DNA from: Lithodes maja
Taxonomy: Eukaryota > Arthropoda > Malacostraca > Decapoda > Lithodidae
Length of the DNA stretch: 64,000 nucleotides
NCBI GenBank assembly: GCA_037953745.1
Contig: JBAKBP010001411.1
Coordinates: 62,001 to 126,000, forward strand
Direction of reading: 5' to 3'
The notes under the pieces were generated by a model, which saw only the letters and a list, made by a program, of their open reading frames with translations, was not told the origin of the DNA and did not search any database. The translations under genes and the position numbers were made by a program. This document shows, piece by piece, positions 1-11,458 of the stretch (positions are counted from its first letter, which is position 1; every line of letters begins with the position of its first letter).

Positions 1-254
1 GGTAATAGAAGTGGATATTTACAGCCAGTTTGCTCTAGTACCTTTTGAGTTACGAAGAGGTCAGGGATCGAGATTATTGTCAAGTTCGTTGGCGTTACCT
101 ATACCACACCCACTAAATGTCCGCATTGGCTGAGATAGAACCCAGGTCAGGCAGATTAACACGTGAGCGCGTTCTCCACTCGACTGCATATACGATTCCG
201 AATATGAATAAAATTGTCTAATAACAGCCAGATATCGAACAGAAATGCTTAATA

Positions 255-414
255 GTTTTTTGTTTTCTATGTAAATGAGGGAAACAAAAGGTATAAATGG
301 TTGCAGCGAGTGTCTCCCCCAGTTTTGAAAGAGTGACAGGGCCAAAATCAAGGGACGTTCGAGCTAAAATGCCTGGACACACGGTGTTTGAAGCAATTTT
401 AGTCATAGGAAGAG
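255..414 (-). repeat. 5'-truncated LINE 3' tail
   Basis: About 150 bases match the 3' untranslated end of the LINE at 38278-41603 (compare 38300-38455): the same stretch runs from just after a T-rich tract (poly-A on the - strand) to the shared end near 413. The T tract at 255-266 is interrupted, so the copy is old. No coding part remains. The frames that run across it are fortuitous. Confidence 0.75.
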
Positions 415-622
415 TATCGTGAAATTATAAGAAATATACTTTACATAAGTGTATTAGATTATGAGTTATGTAGATAATTTCCCAGTAGTTATTGGAAAGT
501 ATTTCTGTAAATTGGCTTCTGTTTATAAATATTATTTACAATAATACTACATCTGTGTAGCTTTTTATCTTATTGTATTTGTATTAATTATCTTTACTAT
601 AATACTTAACGTGAATGTTGTA

Positions 623-714
<92 letters not shown>

Positions 715-959
715 ACAAAATTAGTTTACAAAGAACAAAAATATTATACGTGAAATTTACAGTTAAATGAATTCCCTTAGGATTACGATGCCTTTAAAGT
801 TTATTTTTGCAATCATTAATCGATTTTATGCAATTTAAGTGGGAACCAACTAGGTAAAAGGTATCTTAATTTAGCCTCTAATTTCTTTAATATATTCCTA
901 TGCTAAATAAAATTGCATAGTAATAGTCAAAATATACTAAAAATGTGTCATAATCCTCA
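415..959. other. AT-rich DNA without a recognised gene
   Basis: AT-rich sequence dominated by the (TA)n tract at 626-707. I see no open frame with a recognisable domain, no RNA gene and no terminal repeats. Confidence 0.5.
626..707. repeat. (TA)n microsatellite
   Basis: An essentially uninterrupted AT dinucleotide run of about 82 bases. Such tracts are length-variable and prone to assembly error. Confidence 0.97.
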
Positions 960-2930
960 AGAAGTTAACCCCTTACGAACGGGGATGTTTGTAGCTTCTA
1001 CTACCTGCCCAGCGGGCATATTTACCTGTGACGCTTCTGCATAGTAGCCACGTGCGGGCATGCGCGCGCGTCGGCTGCCCAGCCGTTTAGAAACCGGCTG
1101 GCGGCAGCCGGCCGGCCGGCTTTTCCTTAGTATATATCCTACGACAATGTAACTAATGTCTGGGATATTCTTATGTTGTTTCCCAGCTTGTAGCTGCCCT
1201 TATTCTTAACCAACGCATCTTAGTATATTTTATTCTCGATAGTTGATTGTTTCATTATAATATATAAGATATAAGTTTGGTGAGAGTGGGAGGAGACGAG
1301 CAGGAGAGAGAGACCGGCTGGGGGACGTTGCTTCGCGCGGAGAGTCTAGCTTGGGACGAGCCTGATGTGCCACATGCATTTGTTCGCAACGTTAGGCTTA
1401 GTTTCGACTCACGCACGGGGTAGACGATTTTGACCCGGCAACTGTGTTGAGTGTTGCCCAGCCTGGGATGTATTCTGCATGCCTAGGGCAGGGTCCAGAC
1501 TGATTCAAGACTCAGAGCTCACCTCACTGTCGTACCCTTCGGACCCCCTTGATATCTATCCCTCTCAACCCCATTTAGAAACTTTCTCTCTTACTTTGTA
1601 TACCTTCCTTCCACTACTTCACCAATCTATTTAATTATCCCATCCCCTTGATAGACCTTATATCTATTATTGTATTAACGACGAGCTGTCAGATAACTAG
1701 ATAGGATTTTGGGCCTTATGCAGAGATGTAATTGTTAATGAGACCTAGGAAGCTTTTTTGTTGTCTCATATTTGGTGGTTTCATGCTTGCTAGTGTGTTC
1801 TTGTGTCAGGTTAGCAGGGGCTAGACCGGAGGGGGGGCTTTTTGCGATCCTTTAAGTAAAGTCTGCTGGTGCGAGTCCTGTGGACCCGCACGACTTTACT
1901 AGGATACCCGTGGGAGTCTGGGGGCATTTTCTTGTCTGTGTCCCTGTGTGTCTAGTGTTGTGTTGTGTGAGGGCCCTTGCCTAGTCCACTCAGCACTGCG
2001 CTAGCACGTCTTGCTTTTGTTTTAGGGTCGCCAGGAGAGAGTCAGATACTTGGGATCTGAGTCTCTCAAGAGAGCACCCTTTCAATTAGAATAATTTGGC
2101 GCACAGACCTGGGAACGTCCCTAGGCTAGAGCAGGTGGCTCAGCCCGGGTATCCGAAGCCTATATCCTTCCGGCTAGACCTCTGCCGCCTGGCAGATTAA
2201 CAGCTAGGGGTTTATTATTTCTGTATGCTTGTTATTGTGCCACAGTTTACCGTTTTTGTGAGCATTGTGAGTCAGGGTGTGGCTTAGAGACTCTGTCCGA
2301 GCAGGCTTGCCTGACTAAGAGTGAGAAGCACACCTGTATGTGGTTATGTTGCGAGTTGCTGCCTTTATTTAATTTAATTATACCTATGCCATTATACACT
2401 GTAGGTACTATCACTAGTATTTATTCCTGCTTATGAGTTGAGAGTTCTCTAAATCCGTAACTTACTTTCTTTGCTAAGCATCAGATCCTACAGTAGCCGC
2501 ATGCAGTTTAGAACCCCGCATCTTGTCTACCGGTACGATGTTTTGAGGACTGTTTGCTTTCACCTTCTTTCACGCAGGGGTGATTAGTTGTATTAATTAA
2601 CGTAACGTTAAATGTACTTTCTTCTAGTTTGTTATTAAATTGTTTCTGCAATTTAATTCTGTTATCTATCTTTTCCTTGAAGCTTTAAGTCAACGTATTT
2701 GTGTGATCTTTTATATAGCCTGCTTGACTATCAGCAGTCTATAGTGCGTGCACCCTGTAACCGAGTCATAGGATACCTCGTTGTCCAGGCAGGACTCTTG
2801 ACGGTTTGGGGTGGTTTGTTGCCTGGGTTTATAGATAAGGGTTGGATCTAGCGTTTTTCCGTTGTTGCTTGTTGCCGCATACCTAGTCCAATAGAAAGAG
2901 CCCAGTGTTTATATATCCCAGGACGTAACA
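960..2930 (+). repeat. Probable Gypsy-1 5' LTR (left edge unresolved)
   Basis: Non-coding sequence ending in ACGTAACA at 2930, directly followed by a primer-binding-type sequence and then the gag ORF. The Gypsy-2 5' LTR also ends in TAACA next to the same AATGGCGACC motif, which fixes the 3' boundary. The 5' boundary is not visible because no second copy of this LTR occurs in the window; the LTR may start anywhere from about 960 to 1300. The first part is GC-rich with CCGGC palindromes, and a GA-rich patch lies near 1280-1320. By analogy with Gypsy-2, whose LTR is about 1.8 kb, a 1.6-1.9 kb LTR is plausible. Confidence 0.5.
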
Positions 2931-2949
2931 AATGGCGACCTTGCATAGG
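2931..2949 (+). other. Gypsy-1 primer-binding site
   Basis: AATGGCGACCTTGCATAGG lies immediately after the LTR end. The first ten bases are identical to the position next to the Gypsy-2 5' LTR (- strand, ending at 22755). TGGCGACC-type sites follow the 5' LTR in many Ty3/gypsy elements. The priming tRNA is not identified here. Confidence 0.6.
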
Positions 2950-3146
2950 ATTTACTGAACAGAGGAATATAGTGGTCATTTGTTTTTAGATTCCTTATGA
3001 TTAGAGGAATACAGTGGACATAGTTTTTTTTTTTTTGGAGCAACCAATATAACACATTAAAGACTTTAAATAAAATTAGTATATACATACTTGCATAGGA
3101 GAAAAGGTACATTCTATAACCGTGATAATTACTGCAGTATACAAAC

Positions 3147-5717
3147 ATGTCTAATATATCAGAACACAGTGATGGGTCAGGTCACGATACAGGCTTGGAG
3201 GGAGAAAGACCTGTGGAGTGGCTAGTCGATAGCGAGGAGGGTGCTAGAAGATTTTTAGAGGTGCCCCTTTCCGCTGCCAGGGTGTTGAAGCTGAATAAGT
3301 ATGGCTTAAAGTGTGTGGCAGGTCTTCAGGGTCACCAGGGTTTAAGTGGCATGAGGAAAGATCAGCTGAGGACTTTGATATTGGGTTTAGAAGGGAGAGA
3401 CCTTGGTGGAGAGGCGACTGGGGGCCCCGATCCCCAGCCCCCCCTCCACTCTACCCCCGTATCAAACGTCAGGGTGCCTGAATTTAGTACATACCCCCAA
3501 GTTGATGGTCAATGGCAGCGTGGAATTCAATCACAGGGACCCTCCCCATTAAATGCATCTTCCCCTCCTCAAGGGTTGACTCCAGATTTGTTGTTTCGGC
3601 TTGAGATGGCCAAGGTTGAAGCTGCTAGAGCTCAGGTTGAGGCCGCCGAAAGACAGGTTACTGTGCAGGCTGAGGTTGCTAGAGTTCAGGCTGTGGTTGC
3701 TAGAGCTCAGGTTGAGGCTACCGAAAGACAGGCTAGTGTGCAGGCTGAGGCTGCTAGAGCTCAGGCTGAGGCTGCAGAGAGAACAGCTATACGAGAGGCT
3801 GAACTGCAGGCAGAGTCTACTAGGTATCGGGCTGACAGGGAGCTGGAGAGATCTCGAGTGGAGGTAACAGGGCGAAATATTGGGGGAGGTAACAGACATC
3901 GGGACCAATCATTATCGAACCTGCTTAAACTAGTTCCTGTGTTCGATGAATTATGTGTGAGTGAGTTTTTTATGCGATTTGAGAAGAAGTGTCAGGAACA
4001 CCAGTGGCCTCAGGAAAAGTGGGCAGCATTAGTTTCATCAAGACTCCTAGGAAAGGGGCTAAAAGCGTATGATGCACTACCTTTAGAGTCCTGTGTAGTT
4101 TATGATGAGCTAAAGAAGGCTGTGCTACGGGCCTATAAGTTACAACCAGAAACTTACCGCTTGAAGTTTCGGGGTGTTACTAAGGGCAAGGATAGTACCT
4201 TCCTAGAACATGCCCGGGACTTGTCTGATGCACTACGACATTGGCTGCGTTCTGAGAGGGCAGCTACTTTTGAGGAGTTGAGTGAGCTGGTTCTCTTGGA
4301 GCAGTTCTTTAAGTGCACAGGCGGGGACTTAACATTAAATATAAAGGAAAAAAATCCTAGAACTCTCCAGGAGGCAGCAGAAATGGCTGACCGCCGACTG
4401 TCATTAATTCGAGGGTGCGAAGCAGCAGCTAGGAGTGAGTCGGGTGCAAAGGATCGTACCCCTCCCCCTCCCAAGAATTTTGATACACATAAATACACAA
4501 AACCATGTAGCACTGACAATAAAACTGAACATAAACCAAATACCGTCCCGTATAAGAAGTCTAATGGTACCTCCCACTCCCAAGGGAAACCAAAGAGTAA
4601 AGAGTGCTTTGCATGTCACAAGGAGGGTCACTTTGCAAATGCTTGTCCGAACAAGCCACCAAACAAGGTTGTGTCATTGGCCCGCAGCATAGGGGTGTCG
4701 CCTATATTTTCTGAGTTTGCCAAGGGTAGTTCGTCAGAGGTTGGGACACAGCCTGTGTTCAAGAGTCCGGAAGGCTCGAACCCTGTCCGTGACGTCTTTG
4801 GGGGTCATAGAGGGCATGGTTTTGTGAGGTGGGCTGGCGAAAGGCGAGGAGTTAAGCTATTGCGTGATACTGGGGCTTCTCAGACCTTGTTAAGGAACTT
4901 TACTGGTAGACCGATTAACGCTGCTCGGGTGGTGGTAGTTCAGGGGATCAATGCTACGAAGTCCTACCCGCTGGTGCGGATGGAGCTGGAGGTGGGTGGT
5001 GTGGCGAAGGAGCTGGATGTAGGAATTGTAGAGAACTTGCCTGTTGGGGGCGTCGACCTCCTCCTCGGCAACGACTTTGCGGTGCCTGCTTCTAAGGTTT
5101 CACCCTTGGTCGTTGCCAAGAAGGCGGCCGACGTTAGTAGGGAGGAACAGGAGTGGGTTGAGAAGTGTAGCGTACAAACTATGGTGTGTGTTGTGACGCG
5201 TTCTCAGACATCCAGAGCCTTGCAGCCACCACCTCAGTCTATCAAACCGCGGAGGAAAGGTCACAAGAAAACGGGAAGTGTTGGTCAATTGGAGAGTTTT
5301 GAGCCGGCAGTGTTTCTTGGTGACTCATTATTGGCACCTATGTTAGAGTCTGGAGAGGCCCCGGGGCCTGTCACCGCTGGTGCAGGTGCAGGGCAGGAAG
5401 GGACTCTGCGACAGCATCATTATGCGCAGCGTGAGGAAAGGATGGCTCAGCGGGACATAGGAGGTGGAAATAAATTATTTAAGATGAACTTGGATAATCT
5501 CGCACCTGCTGATATATGTTCCTTGCAGCTGGAAGATCCTGAAGTCAGGGCGTGTGGTAATGGTGCTGTCGAACTGGAGAGCGATGGGGATGCGCAGTCT
5601 GGTGATTTTTTTCTTGTCCGAGGGGATCTTGTATCGGAAACATCAGGATCCCAAGAAAAAGTGGGATGGCGGGTCAGGATTAGTGGACCAGTTAGTAGTA
5701 CCGAGGGTGTGCCATGA
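3147..5717 (+). CDS. Gypsy-1 gag-protease polyprotein
   Basis: An 856-residue open frame starting at the first ATG after the leader. Residues about 150-235 are an alanine/glutamine/glutamate-rich coiled coil built of repeated A-x-A-E-x-Q units. Residues about 245-425 look like a retrotransposon capsid. A CCHC zinc knuckle (CFACHKEGHFANAC) lies near 485-500. An aspartic protease follows, with its DTGA active site near 571 and the flap-side LLLGNDF near 640. The equivalent Gypsy-2 protein has the same order. The last 30-35 residues, after about 5620, are out of frame relative to the family, where the frame should pass into integrase. So this ORF ends in a frameshift, not at a natural gag terminus. 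Family membership is well supported; activity is not. Confidence 0.85.
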   Translation: MSNISEHSDGSGHDTGLEGERPVEWLVDSEEGARRFLEVPLSAARVLKLNKYGLKCVAGLQGHQGLSGMRKDQLRTLILGLEGRDLGGEATGGPDPQPPLHSTPVSNVRVPEFSTYPQVDGQWQRGIQSQGPSPLNASSPPQGLTPDLLFRLEMAKVEAARAQVEAAERQVTVQAEVARVQAVVARAQVEATERQASVQAEAARAQAEAAERTAIREAELQAESTRYRADRELERSRVEVTGRNIGGGNRHRDQSLSNLLKLVPVFDELCVSEFFMRFEKKCQEHQWPQEKWAALVSSRLLGKGLKAYDALPLESCVVYDELKKAVLRAYKLQPETYRLKFRGVTKGKDSTFLEHARDLSDALRHWLRSERAATFEELSELVLLEQFFKCTGGDLTLNIKEKNPRTLQEAAEMADRRLSLIRGCEAAARSESGAKDRTPPPPKNFDTHKYTKPCSTDNKTEHKPNTVPYKKSNGTSHSQGKPKSKECFACHKEGHFANACPNKPPNKVVSLARSIGVSPIFSEFAKGSSSEVGTQPVFKSPEGSNPVRDVFGGHRGHGFVRWAGERRGVKLLRDTGASQTLLRNFTGRPINAARVVVVQGINATKSYPLVRMELEVGGVAKELDVGIVENLPVGGVDLLLGNDFAVPASKVSPLVVAKKAADVSREEQEWVEKCSVQTMVCVVTRSQTSRALQPPPQSIKPRRKGHKKTGSVGQLESFEPAVFLGDSLLAPMLESGEAPGPVTAGAGAGQEGTLRQHHYAQREERMAQRDIGGGNKLFKMNLDNLAPADICSLQLEDPEVRACGNGAVELESDGDAQSGDFFLVRGDLVSETSGSQEKVGWRVRISGPVSSTEGVP

Positions 5718-7331
5718 GAGCTTATTGAGATTAGCTCATGATGTGCCTTTGGCGGGTCATCTGGGGGCACGTAAGACGGAGGCAGCTCTGAGCAAGCTTT
5801 TCTGGTGGCCTGGGTTAGAGGCGAGTGTCGTGTCGTGGGTGTCACAGTGTCACACTTGTCAAGTTGTTGGGAAACCCAATCAGGTCATCCCGAGAGCCCC
5901 GTTGCAACCCATCCCTGTCATTGGGCCGCCCTTCAGCAAAGTAGTTATCGATATGGTTGGCCCATTGCCCCCCACTAGTGCCGGCAATAAATGTTTACTA
6001 ACTGTAATGGATGTAGCAACACGGTATCCAGATGCTTACCCCATGCGCAACGGGATGGCTAAGACTTTTGTCAAAAACCTACTTGTCTATTTCTCTCGTT
6101 ATGGCTACCCTCAGGAGATCCAGTCTGATCAGGGATCCAATTTTACTTCTGCTCTGTTTAAGCAGACCATGCAGCAACATGGGATAGTGTCTGTGGTGTC
6201 ATCTGCCTACCATCCCGAGAGTCAGGGAGTTTTGGAAAGATGGCACTCGACTCTCAAGAGTATGTTGCGGTGTTATTGCATGGAAAATGGGAAGGACTGG
6301 GATCTAGGTCTCCCATACGTTTTATTTGCTGCGAGAGAAGTACCTGGGGAGAGCTTGGGATTTAGCCCGAACGAGTTGGTTTTTGGACACAGGCTCAGGG
6401 GGCCCCTCCACATAGTCAAGGAGATCTGGGAGGGAGTCACAAAGCCATGCTCGCTTCTAAAGTATGTTGTTGAAAGCCGTGAGAGAATGCTAAAGAGCTT
6501 GGAGGTAGCAGGTCGGAACCTTAAGAGTTCACAAGCTCAGATGAAGGACAGATACTACCAGAAGGTGAAGCTGAGGGAGTTTGAAGTAGATCAGGAGGTA
6601 CTGATACTACTGCCTCTGGTGGGACACCCCTTGTCTGCCAAGTATTCTGGTCCGTATCGGGGTGTAAGGAAGGTTTCTGATCTCGACTATTTAGTAGCTA
6701 CTCCTGATCGTAAGAAAAAGAACCAACTTTGCCATGTAAATCTGATGAAAGAGTATGTGAGGCTCCCCTCCGAACCTCTCACTGTCCCGCTGTTGATCTG
6801 CAGCGATCGTGGTGGAGAAGGAGGAAGGGACAGTCAAGCTGCGGGGGAGGATAATTGGGATGGTCATGTTTCCGCGGATCAGTGGGCGGGGAATTCTAGA
6901 CAAGTGGCTCACGAGTTTATATTGCACCTGCCTGAGCAACAGCGTGTAGCTGTGCAGCACTTGTTTGATTCAAACCCAGCTGTTTTCGCGGAGCATCCTG
7001 GCCTCACTACTCAAGCGGTGCACGATGTCGATGTTGGGGACCACCCGCCCTTTAAATCAGTGCCATACCGTGTTCCCCCTATTAAATTACCAGCACTTAG
7101 GGGGGAAGAGCTGGATTATATGCTGAAACGTGGGCTGATTTCTGAGGGTGCAGTAAGGTGGACTTCCCCAGTCACACTGCAGCCCAAACCAGATGGCAAG
7201 GTGCGGTTTTGTATAGATTTACGCAGGTTGAATGGTTTAACCCCCACAAATGCCTACCCTCTCCCTCGCGTGGACGACAGTGTGGATAAGATAGGAAAAG
7301 CCAAGTTCCTCACTAAGATAGACCTTGTTAA
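5618..7331 (+). pseudogene. Gypsy-1 pol part 1: integrase then RT N-terminus
   Basis: This frame continues gag-pro after a frameshift near 5620. It first encodes integrase: an HHCC zinc domain (H-x-H spacing in HDVPLAGH, then CHTC near 5850) and a DDE core with D in VVIDMVG (about 5945), D in QSDQGSNF (about 6127) and E in GVLERWH (about 6230). The integrase C-terminus with GPYRGV and LCHVNLMKEY follows. After a linker comes the start of reverse transcriptase (VPYRVPPIKLP, RFCIDLRRLNG, AYPLPRVDD, FLTKIDL). Integrase therefore precedes RT. The RT is cut at TTAA (7328-7331) by a MITE; the residues up to 7371 are MITE sequence. Gypsy-2 shows what an uninterrupted RT looks like here. Confidence 0.88.
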
Positions 7332-7959
7332 CCCGGCAAGCGCGATAGGCCTCACGGAAGGCTTCCTATAGGGAACGCGATAGGCCTCACGGAAGCAGAA
7401 CCATAAAAAAAGCTTTCCAAAAAAAAAAAGGGCCTATCAAAAAAAAAAAATTTGTCTCTAGGTGAGATAATTCCCCTCCAGTACTCATCCATGTAAATCT
7501 CACCCACCCCCCTCCCCTCCTTCCCCCCTCCCTCCCCTCCTCAATTATCACCTATTTTCCCTCTTATTATCATCATTTATCGGTTATTTTTCTCTCCCGC
7601 GATAATGTAGCACAAGTGGGTTGCAGAAAAGATCGATATGTAACACCCTGACACCAGCCCACACCGCCCCGCTTGTCTCAGTTACCTCACAGACAGCGAG
7701 AGAGGAGGGTTGACTGTAGCTCTCTCTCGCCTGACATTACGACCGGGTGGCCAATATCTTCGTTTTTCACCACCCAAATGCTTTTCCCACTTATTTTAGC
7801 ACTCTTGAAGGTTCATATATACATCATATATGTAAAATAAAAGCATACCGAAAACAAATAATGGTCTATATTGTAAATATAACGAATTCTGTCAGAATCC
7901 AAGGCTAGAAATACACAAATAACTACCCTAGCTCCTAGGGCTATTTAGCGCTTAACAGG
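7332..7959. mobile_element. TTAA-flanked MITE in Gypsy-1 RT (piggyBac-like)
   Basis: A 628-bp insertion flanked by TTAA at 7328-7331 and 7960-7963. Removing it with one TTAA rejoins the RT frame exactly where Gypsy-2 has it (DLVK then YWQVPLSER). Its ends are imperfect inverted repeats: CCCGGCAAGCGCG on the left, and CCTGTTAAGCGCT when the right end is reverse-complemented. The left end also holds a direct repeat of GCGATAGGCCTCACGGAAG (about 7343-7395) and A-rich and pyrimidine-rich stretches follow. No coding capacity. TTAA targets with CCC-starting termini are typical of piggyBac-type elements; the class call is inference. Confidence 0.85.
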
Positions 7960-7963
7960 TTAA

Positions 7964-8948
7964 GGGTTATTGGCAAGTGCCCTTGTCTGAGCGAGCGCGA
8001 TAGGTGTGTGGGTTTGTGGTGGACGGTGCCACATATCGTTGCCATGTTATGCCATACGGGCTGAAAAATGCCCCTGCAACGTTTCAGAAATTAATGAACG
8101 ACATTGTAGCCGACATTCCCAACTGTACGGTGTACCTAGATGATGTCATAATATACGATGATGATTTTAACAGTCACTGTGCACACATCGGACAGCTTTT
8201 TAATAAACTGAATGCAGCAGGTTTGGTGGTAAACCTGGGTAAGTGCGATTTTGTCAAAGCCACAGTTTTGTACCTGGGGTTCGAGGTGGGGATGGGTCAG
8301 GTGTGCCCTCCACAGACAAAGATCAAAGCCATCGATCAGTTTCCCCAGCCTACGACTAAGAAACAAATCATGCGGTTTCTAGGTATGATAGGCTATTATC
8401 GTCGCTTCATCAAAGGCTATTCGACTGTACTTGCACCTTTAACTGACTTATTATCTAAGGACAAGAAGTTCCGGTGGTCTCCTGAGTGTGCAGAGGCGTT
8501 TTCCTTTGTGAAACACCTGTTTTGTACCCACCCCATACTCAGGGCCCCGGACTTCAGCAGACCTTTTCAGCTGGCGACTGATGCCAGTGGCGTAGGGGCT
8601 GGGGCTGTCTTGTTACAGACAGATGATGAAGGTATCGAACATCCAGTGAGTTTTAACAGTAAAAAATTCAATAGTGCACAAAGGAATTACTCTGTAATTG
8701 AAAAAGAACTCCTGGCGATAGTGCTGGCGCTCAGGCACTTCGATGTATATGTTCCTGCTTTCGGACCAGTCGTAGTGGTTTATACCGATCATCACCCTCT
8801 GAAATTCTTGAATCAGTTTCATAACCGGAATATGAGGCTGACCAGGTGGTCACTCGTGCTTCAGGAGTATAATCTGGACATACGCCATATTGCCGGTTCT
8901 GATAACGTGATAGCGGATTGTCTATCAAGGGTGGATGATGTTGGTTAG
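7964..8948 (+). pseudogene. Gypsy-1 pol part 2: RT C-terminus and RNase H
   Basis: Resumes the RT after the MITE, with YWQVPLSERA in frame, then an in-frame TAG at 8001-8003 where Gypsy-2 reads through. Beyond it an open frame from 8004 carries MPYGLKNAPATF, the catalytic YLDD (about 8135) and the thumb/connection YLGF. RNase H of the Ty3/gypsy type follows: TDASG near 8578, EKELLAI near 8701, TDHHPLKFL near 8787. It ends in a SRVDD tail shared with Gypsy-2. The frame stops at 8948 and no integrase follows, confirming that integrase is upstream. Non-functional as it stands because of the stop and the insertion. Confidence 0.88.
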
Positions 8949-9255
8949 ACTGCCACAGGATTGAGGGTTGAGTGTGGAGGAAAATAGGCTGTCACTGTAG
9001 TTCAGCCGAAAAAAACAAATTAAAAAAGCAAAAACCTTATAAAAACTCTTTATTTTTTATAACGTGTAGAATTTTGTATAAGATGTTGTAGCAGTATCTA
9101 AGTTGAATGTTTTCGCTTATTGTCGCTAAGTTAGTTGAACTTGCTCGGTGGAGCGCAACAGTCTTTATTTTGTTTATATATAGTGCCTTGTGTCGCAACA
9201 GTGTGTGGTACTATGAGAAGCTTTCTGTTAGATATGAAGAACTTAGTCATGGGTC
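8949..9255 (+). other. Gypsy-1 3' region, cut by Gypsy-2
   Basis: Non-coding sequence after the RNase H stop, up to the Gypsy-2 3' LTR edge at 9256. A purine-rich stretch near 8962-8985 could be a polypurine tract. No match to the Gypsy-1 5' LTR is visible here or after Gypsy-2 (24540 onward), so a 3' LTR was either lost or is too diverged to see. Confidence 0.5.
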
Positions 9256-11458
9256 TGTTACGACTGGGTTTAACCCTAAAAGAGCGGCACGCAACATAAG
9301 TCGAGTTAAAAAACTGGGAAAAAACGGGTGAAAAAAGGGTGGAAATCGAGTGAAAATGGGTGGGATAGTAATGAACCATACGTCCGACATCTGTGGCCTC
9401 CCGGCCCACACTAACTCCAGTTCCCCCCCCGCGCGGGAGGATGACAGTGTAACCAATAGTTCGCTAAAAGTGAGCATTGTAGCAAAATCAGCTAAACTTC
9501 CATCTTCGAGGTAACACTGTCAGTGCTCCACGAGTGCTACGTAGCTGTATGTGGCGTCATTGTGTAGCGATTTCCACCTAGTTTTCGGCGCAATACAGTT
9601 CCTTTCATACTGATGGTTGATATAGCAGTCAGAATGGCCTGAAAAGGCCCAAAACGGCCACAGAGGACCCGCTAGACATGGGTTAAATATATCAGGGCTC
9701 TTATTCATTGGACTAGTAATGGCATAAATGCTACAATGGAAAGCGCTAGCTCCAACCTCTGATGTATATTCCCAGTGAACAAAGAACACAAATACTCTAC
9801 AGAGTTCTATATACAATAATAGGCTATCAAACTCTCAATAAATGTGCGTCTACTCTAGGCTTAATGTTATGTGAAAACAGCCTATTACTACCTATAACCG
9901 AAGGTGCTTGGTTATGGTATGCAAAGTAAGGTGGTAAGAGAAGTTACAGCTTACGTTACTTTAATCAATAAATGTCAGGCACTCCTGCATGAAAGAAAGT
10001 GCACTAAAGTCCTTCAACACTAACAAGGAATCTTCTTTAAATGTTAGATGCTATAAAGATGCTCGTATCGGAAATGGAACCCAAAAAGGCAGGCAGCGGA
10101 ACAATGCTCGTGCAGGCTATGCACACAAAAAGGCAGAATATATAATGCCGTCGGAGCCAAGAATATCCTAAACCCTACAACAATAATAATCGCCACGACA
10201 ATGCAGTATTCCTATCAACAAAAAGAGCCTAAGTCGTTTGTGTCCACATACATCAAACTAGGCTGAGAAATGCTTGTGTAATCATAAATGGGTATGCATA
10301 AAAAGAGTAATTAGGTTAATATACTTAATGTCTACTGTGACTGATAAAGTCTAGCTAGAGTCAATGATACGAGATACTGGTGCGCATGGCATGCCGCATA
10401 GCCTAGTGCAAATCTCAAGTCTGTGCGTCAAATATTACGTTATAGGGAAGGGTAGCTCTCTTGAGAAACCTTAATACCGAAGTATTAAGCGTTCTCCTGG
10501 CGTACTTCAAAGACAAACAACGAGCTTAGAACAGTGCAGAATGGTATAGGCAAAAAGCCCTCATTCGTGCATGCTCTACTCTCAATGGCACACAGACTAG
10601 AATTTACTCAATCAACTCCAGTCCTCAGGTATGTCGTGCAGCTTTTTCCTAAAGCCAGCACTCATAGGAAACAATACCTTATAATATCAGACTCCTAGTC
10701 TAGCATTATCTAATCCAGCAGAACACTAATAATTATAGGAAGCGGCAATATGAAAGCCAACCAATGCTTCGTGATCCACTTATCTTAACAACTAACATAC
10801 ATGGGTTATATCAGACCTTAACGCACAATACAACTGGCCAGCATGAAGCTGATTTTGCAGAGTTAACCAGAGGGGGTATAATATTAATAAAAAGGTGGTG
10901 AAAGATATGAAAAAAGAGAGAGGTAAGCAGAGGAAAAGATTCTCAGGTGCGGAGCGGGGGACAGGTAGCAAGGGAAAAAGATGGATGCGTTCTAGAAACC
11001 AGATCTGAGGGAGAGAGTGGCGAGGAACTGTATATATACTCGCACTAGCTCGAGGCGGGTGGGAAAAAAGCGGTTACAAGTCCTCTAGCCACTAGCAAGG
11101 GAGCTAGCAGCATGGTAAGGACCTCTCTCCACCAACCCCCACGAGGCAGCCAGCCGTGATGTCATCGAGCGGGACAAAAACACTGCGCGCTCCCTCTCAC
11201 TCTGTTCTACTCTCTCTCTCTCTCCCAGATCCCATCATTACTAGTTAATGATAAAACATATACTTTACAATTAAATATATAAAGCCTTGACATGGGTGAA
11301 AACAAAGAGCCTTTCTGGACTGCCCATGACACAAGCTTTCATATGAAATAAAGCACACTCTAATACATAAACTGTAGCCCCATCCACTGCCCTGGCGATC
11401 CTAGCGAGTCACTGTAGGACAAGCCATGCGGTTCTAACGGAGTGGTTAACGTCTCACA
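9256..11458 (-). repeat. Gypsy-2 3' LTR (with MITE insertion)
   Basis: Matches the Gypsy-2 5' LTR at 22756-24539 over essentially its whole length. On the - strand it begins TGTGAGACGTTAACC after a G-rich polypurine tract and ends GTAACA at 9256. Without the inserted MITE (409 bp plus one TTAA) it is about 1790 bp, against 1784 bp for the 5' LTR. The two LTRs differ by many substitutions and small indels, so the element is clearly older than BEL-2. The flanks (GGGTC at 9251-9255, GTACC at 24540-24544) do not form an obvious target duplication. Confidence 0.9.
9274..9682. mobile_element. TTAA-flanked MITE in Gypsy-2 3' LTR
   Basis: A 409-bp insertion between TTAA at 9270-9273 and TTAA at 9683-9686. 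The 5' LTR (22756-22785) gives the empty site: removing the insertion restores the run TGTTACGACTG-GG-TTTAAATATATCAGG. It begins CCCTAAAAGAG and its right end reads CCCATGTCTAG on the other strand, so only the CCC is clearly shared. No transposase. The TTAA target and CCCTA-like terminus fit a non-autonomous piggyBac-like element. Confidence 0.85.

Noticed and set aside
3549..3908. Open frames on the opposite strand and in frame +1 across the gag coiled coil
   Set aside because: They mirror the repeated codons of the coiled coil; no independent motif.
9989..10171. A 60-codon ORF repeated in both Gypsy-2 LTRs (also 23077-23259)
   Set aside because: Conserved only because the LTRs are copies; no domain, and it lies on the strand opposite to the element.
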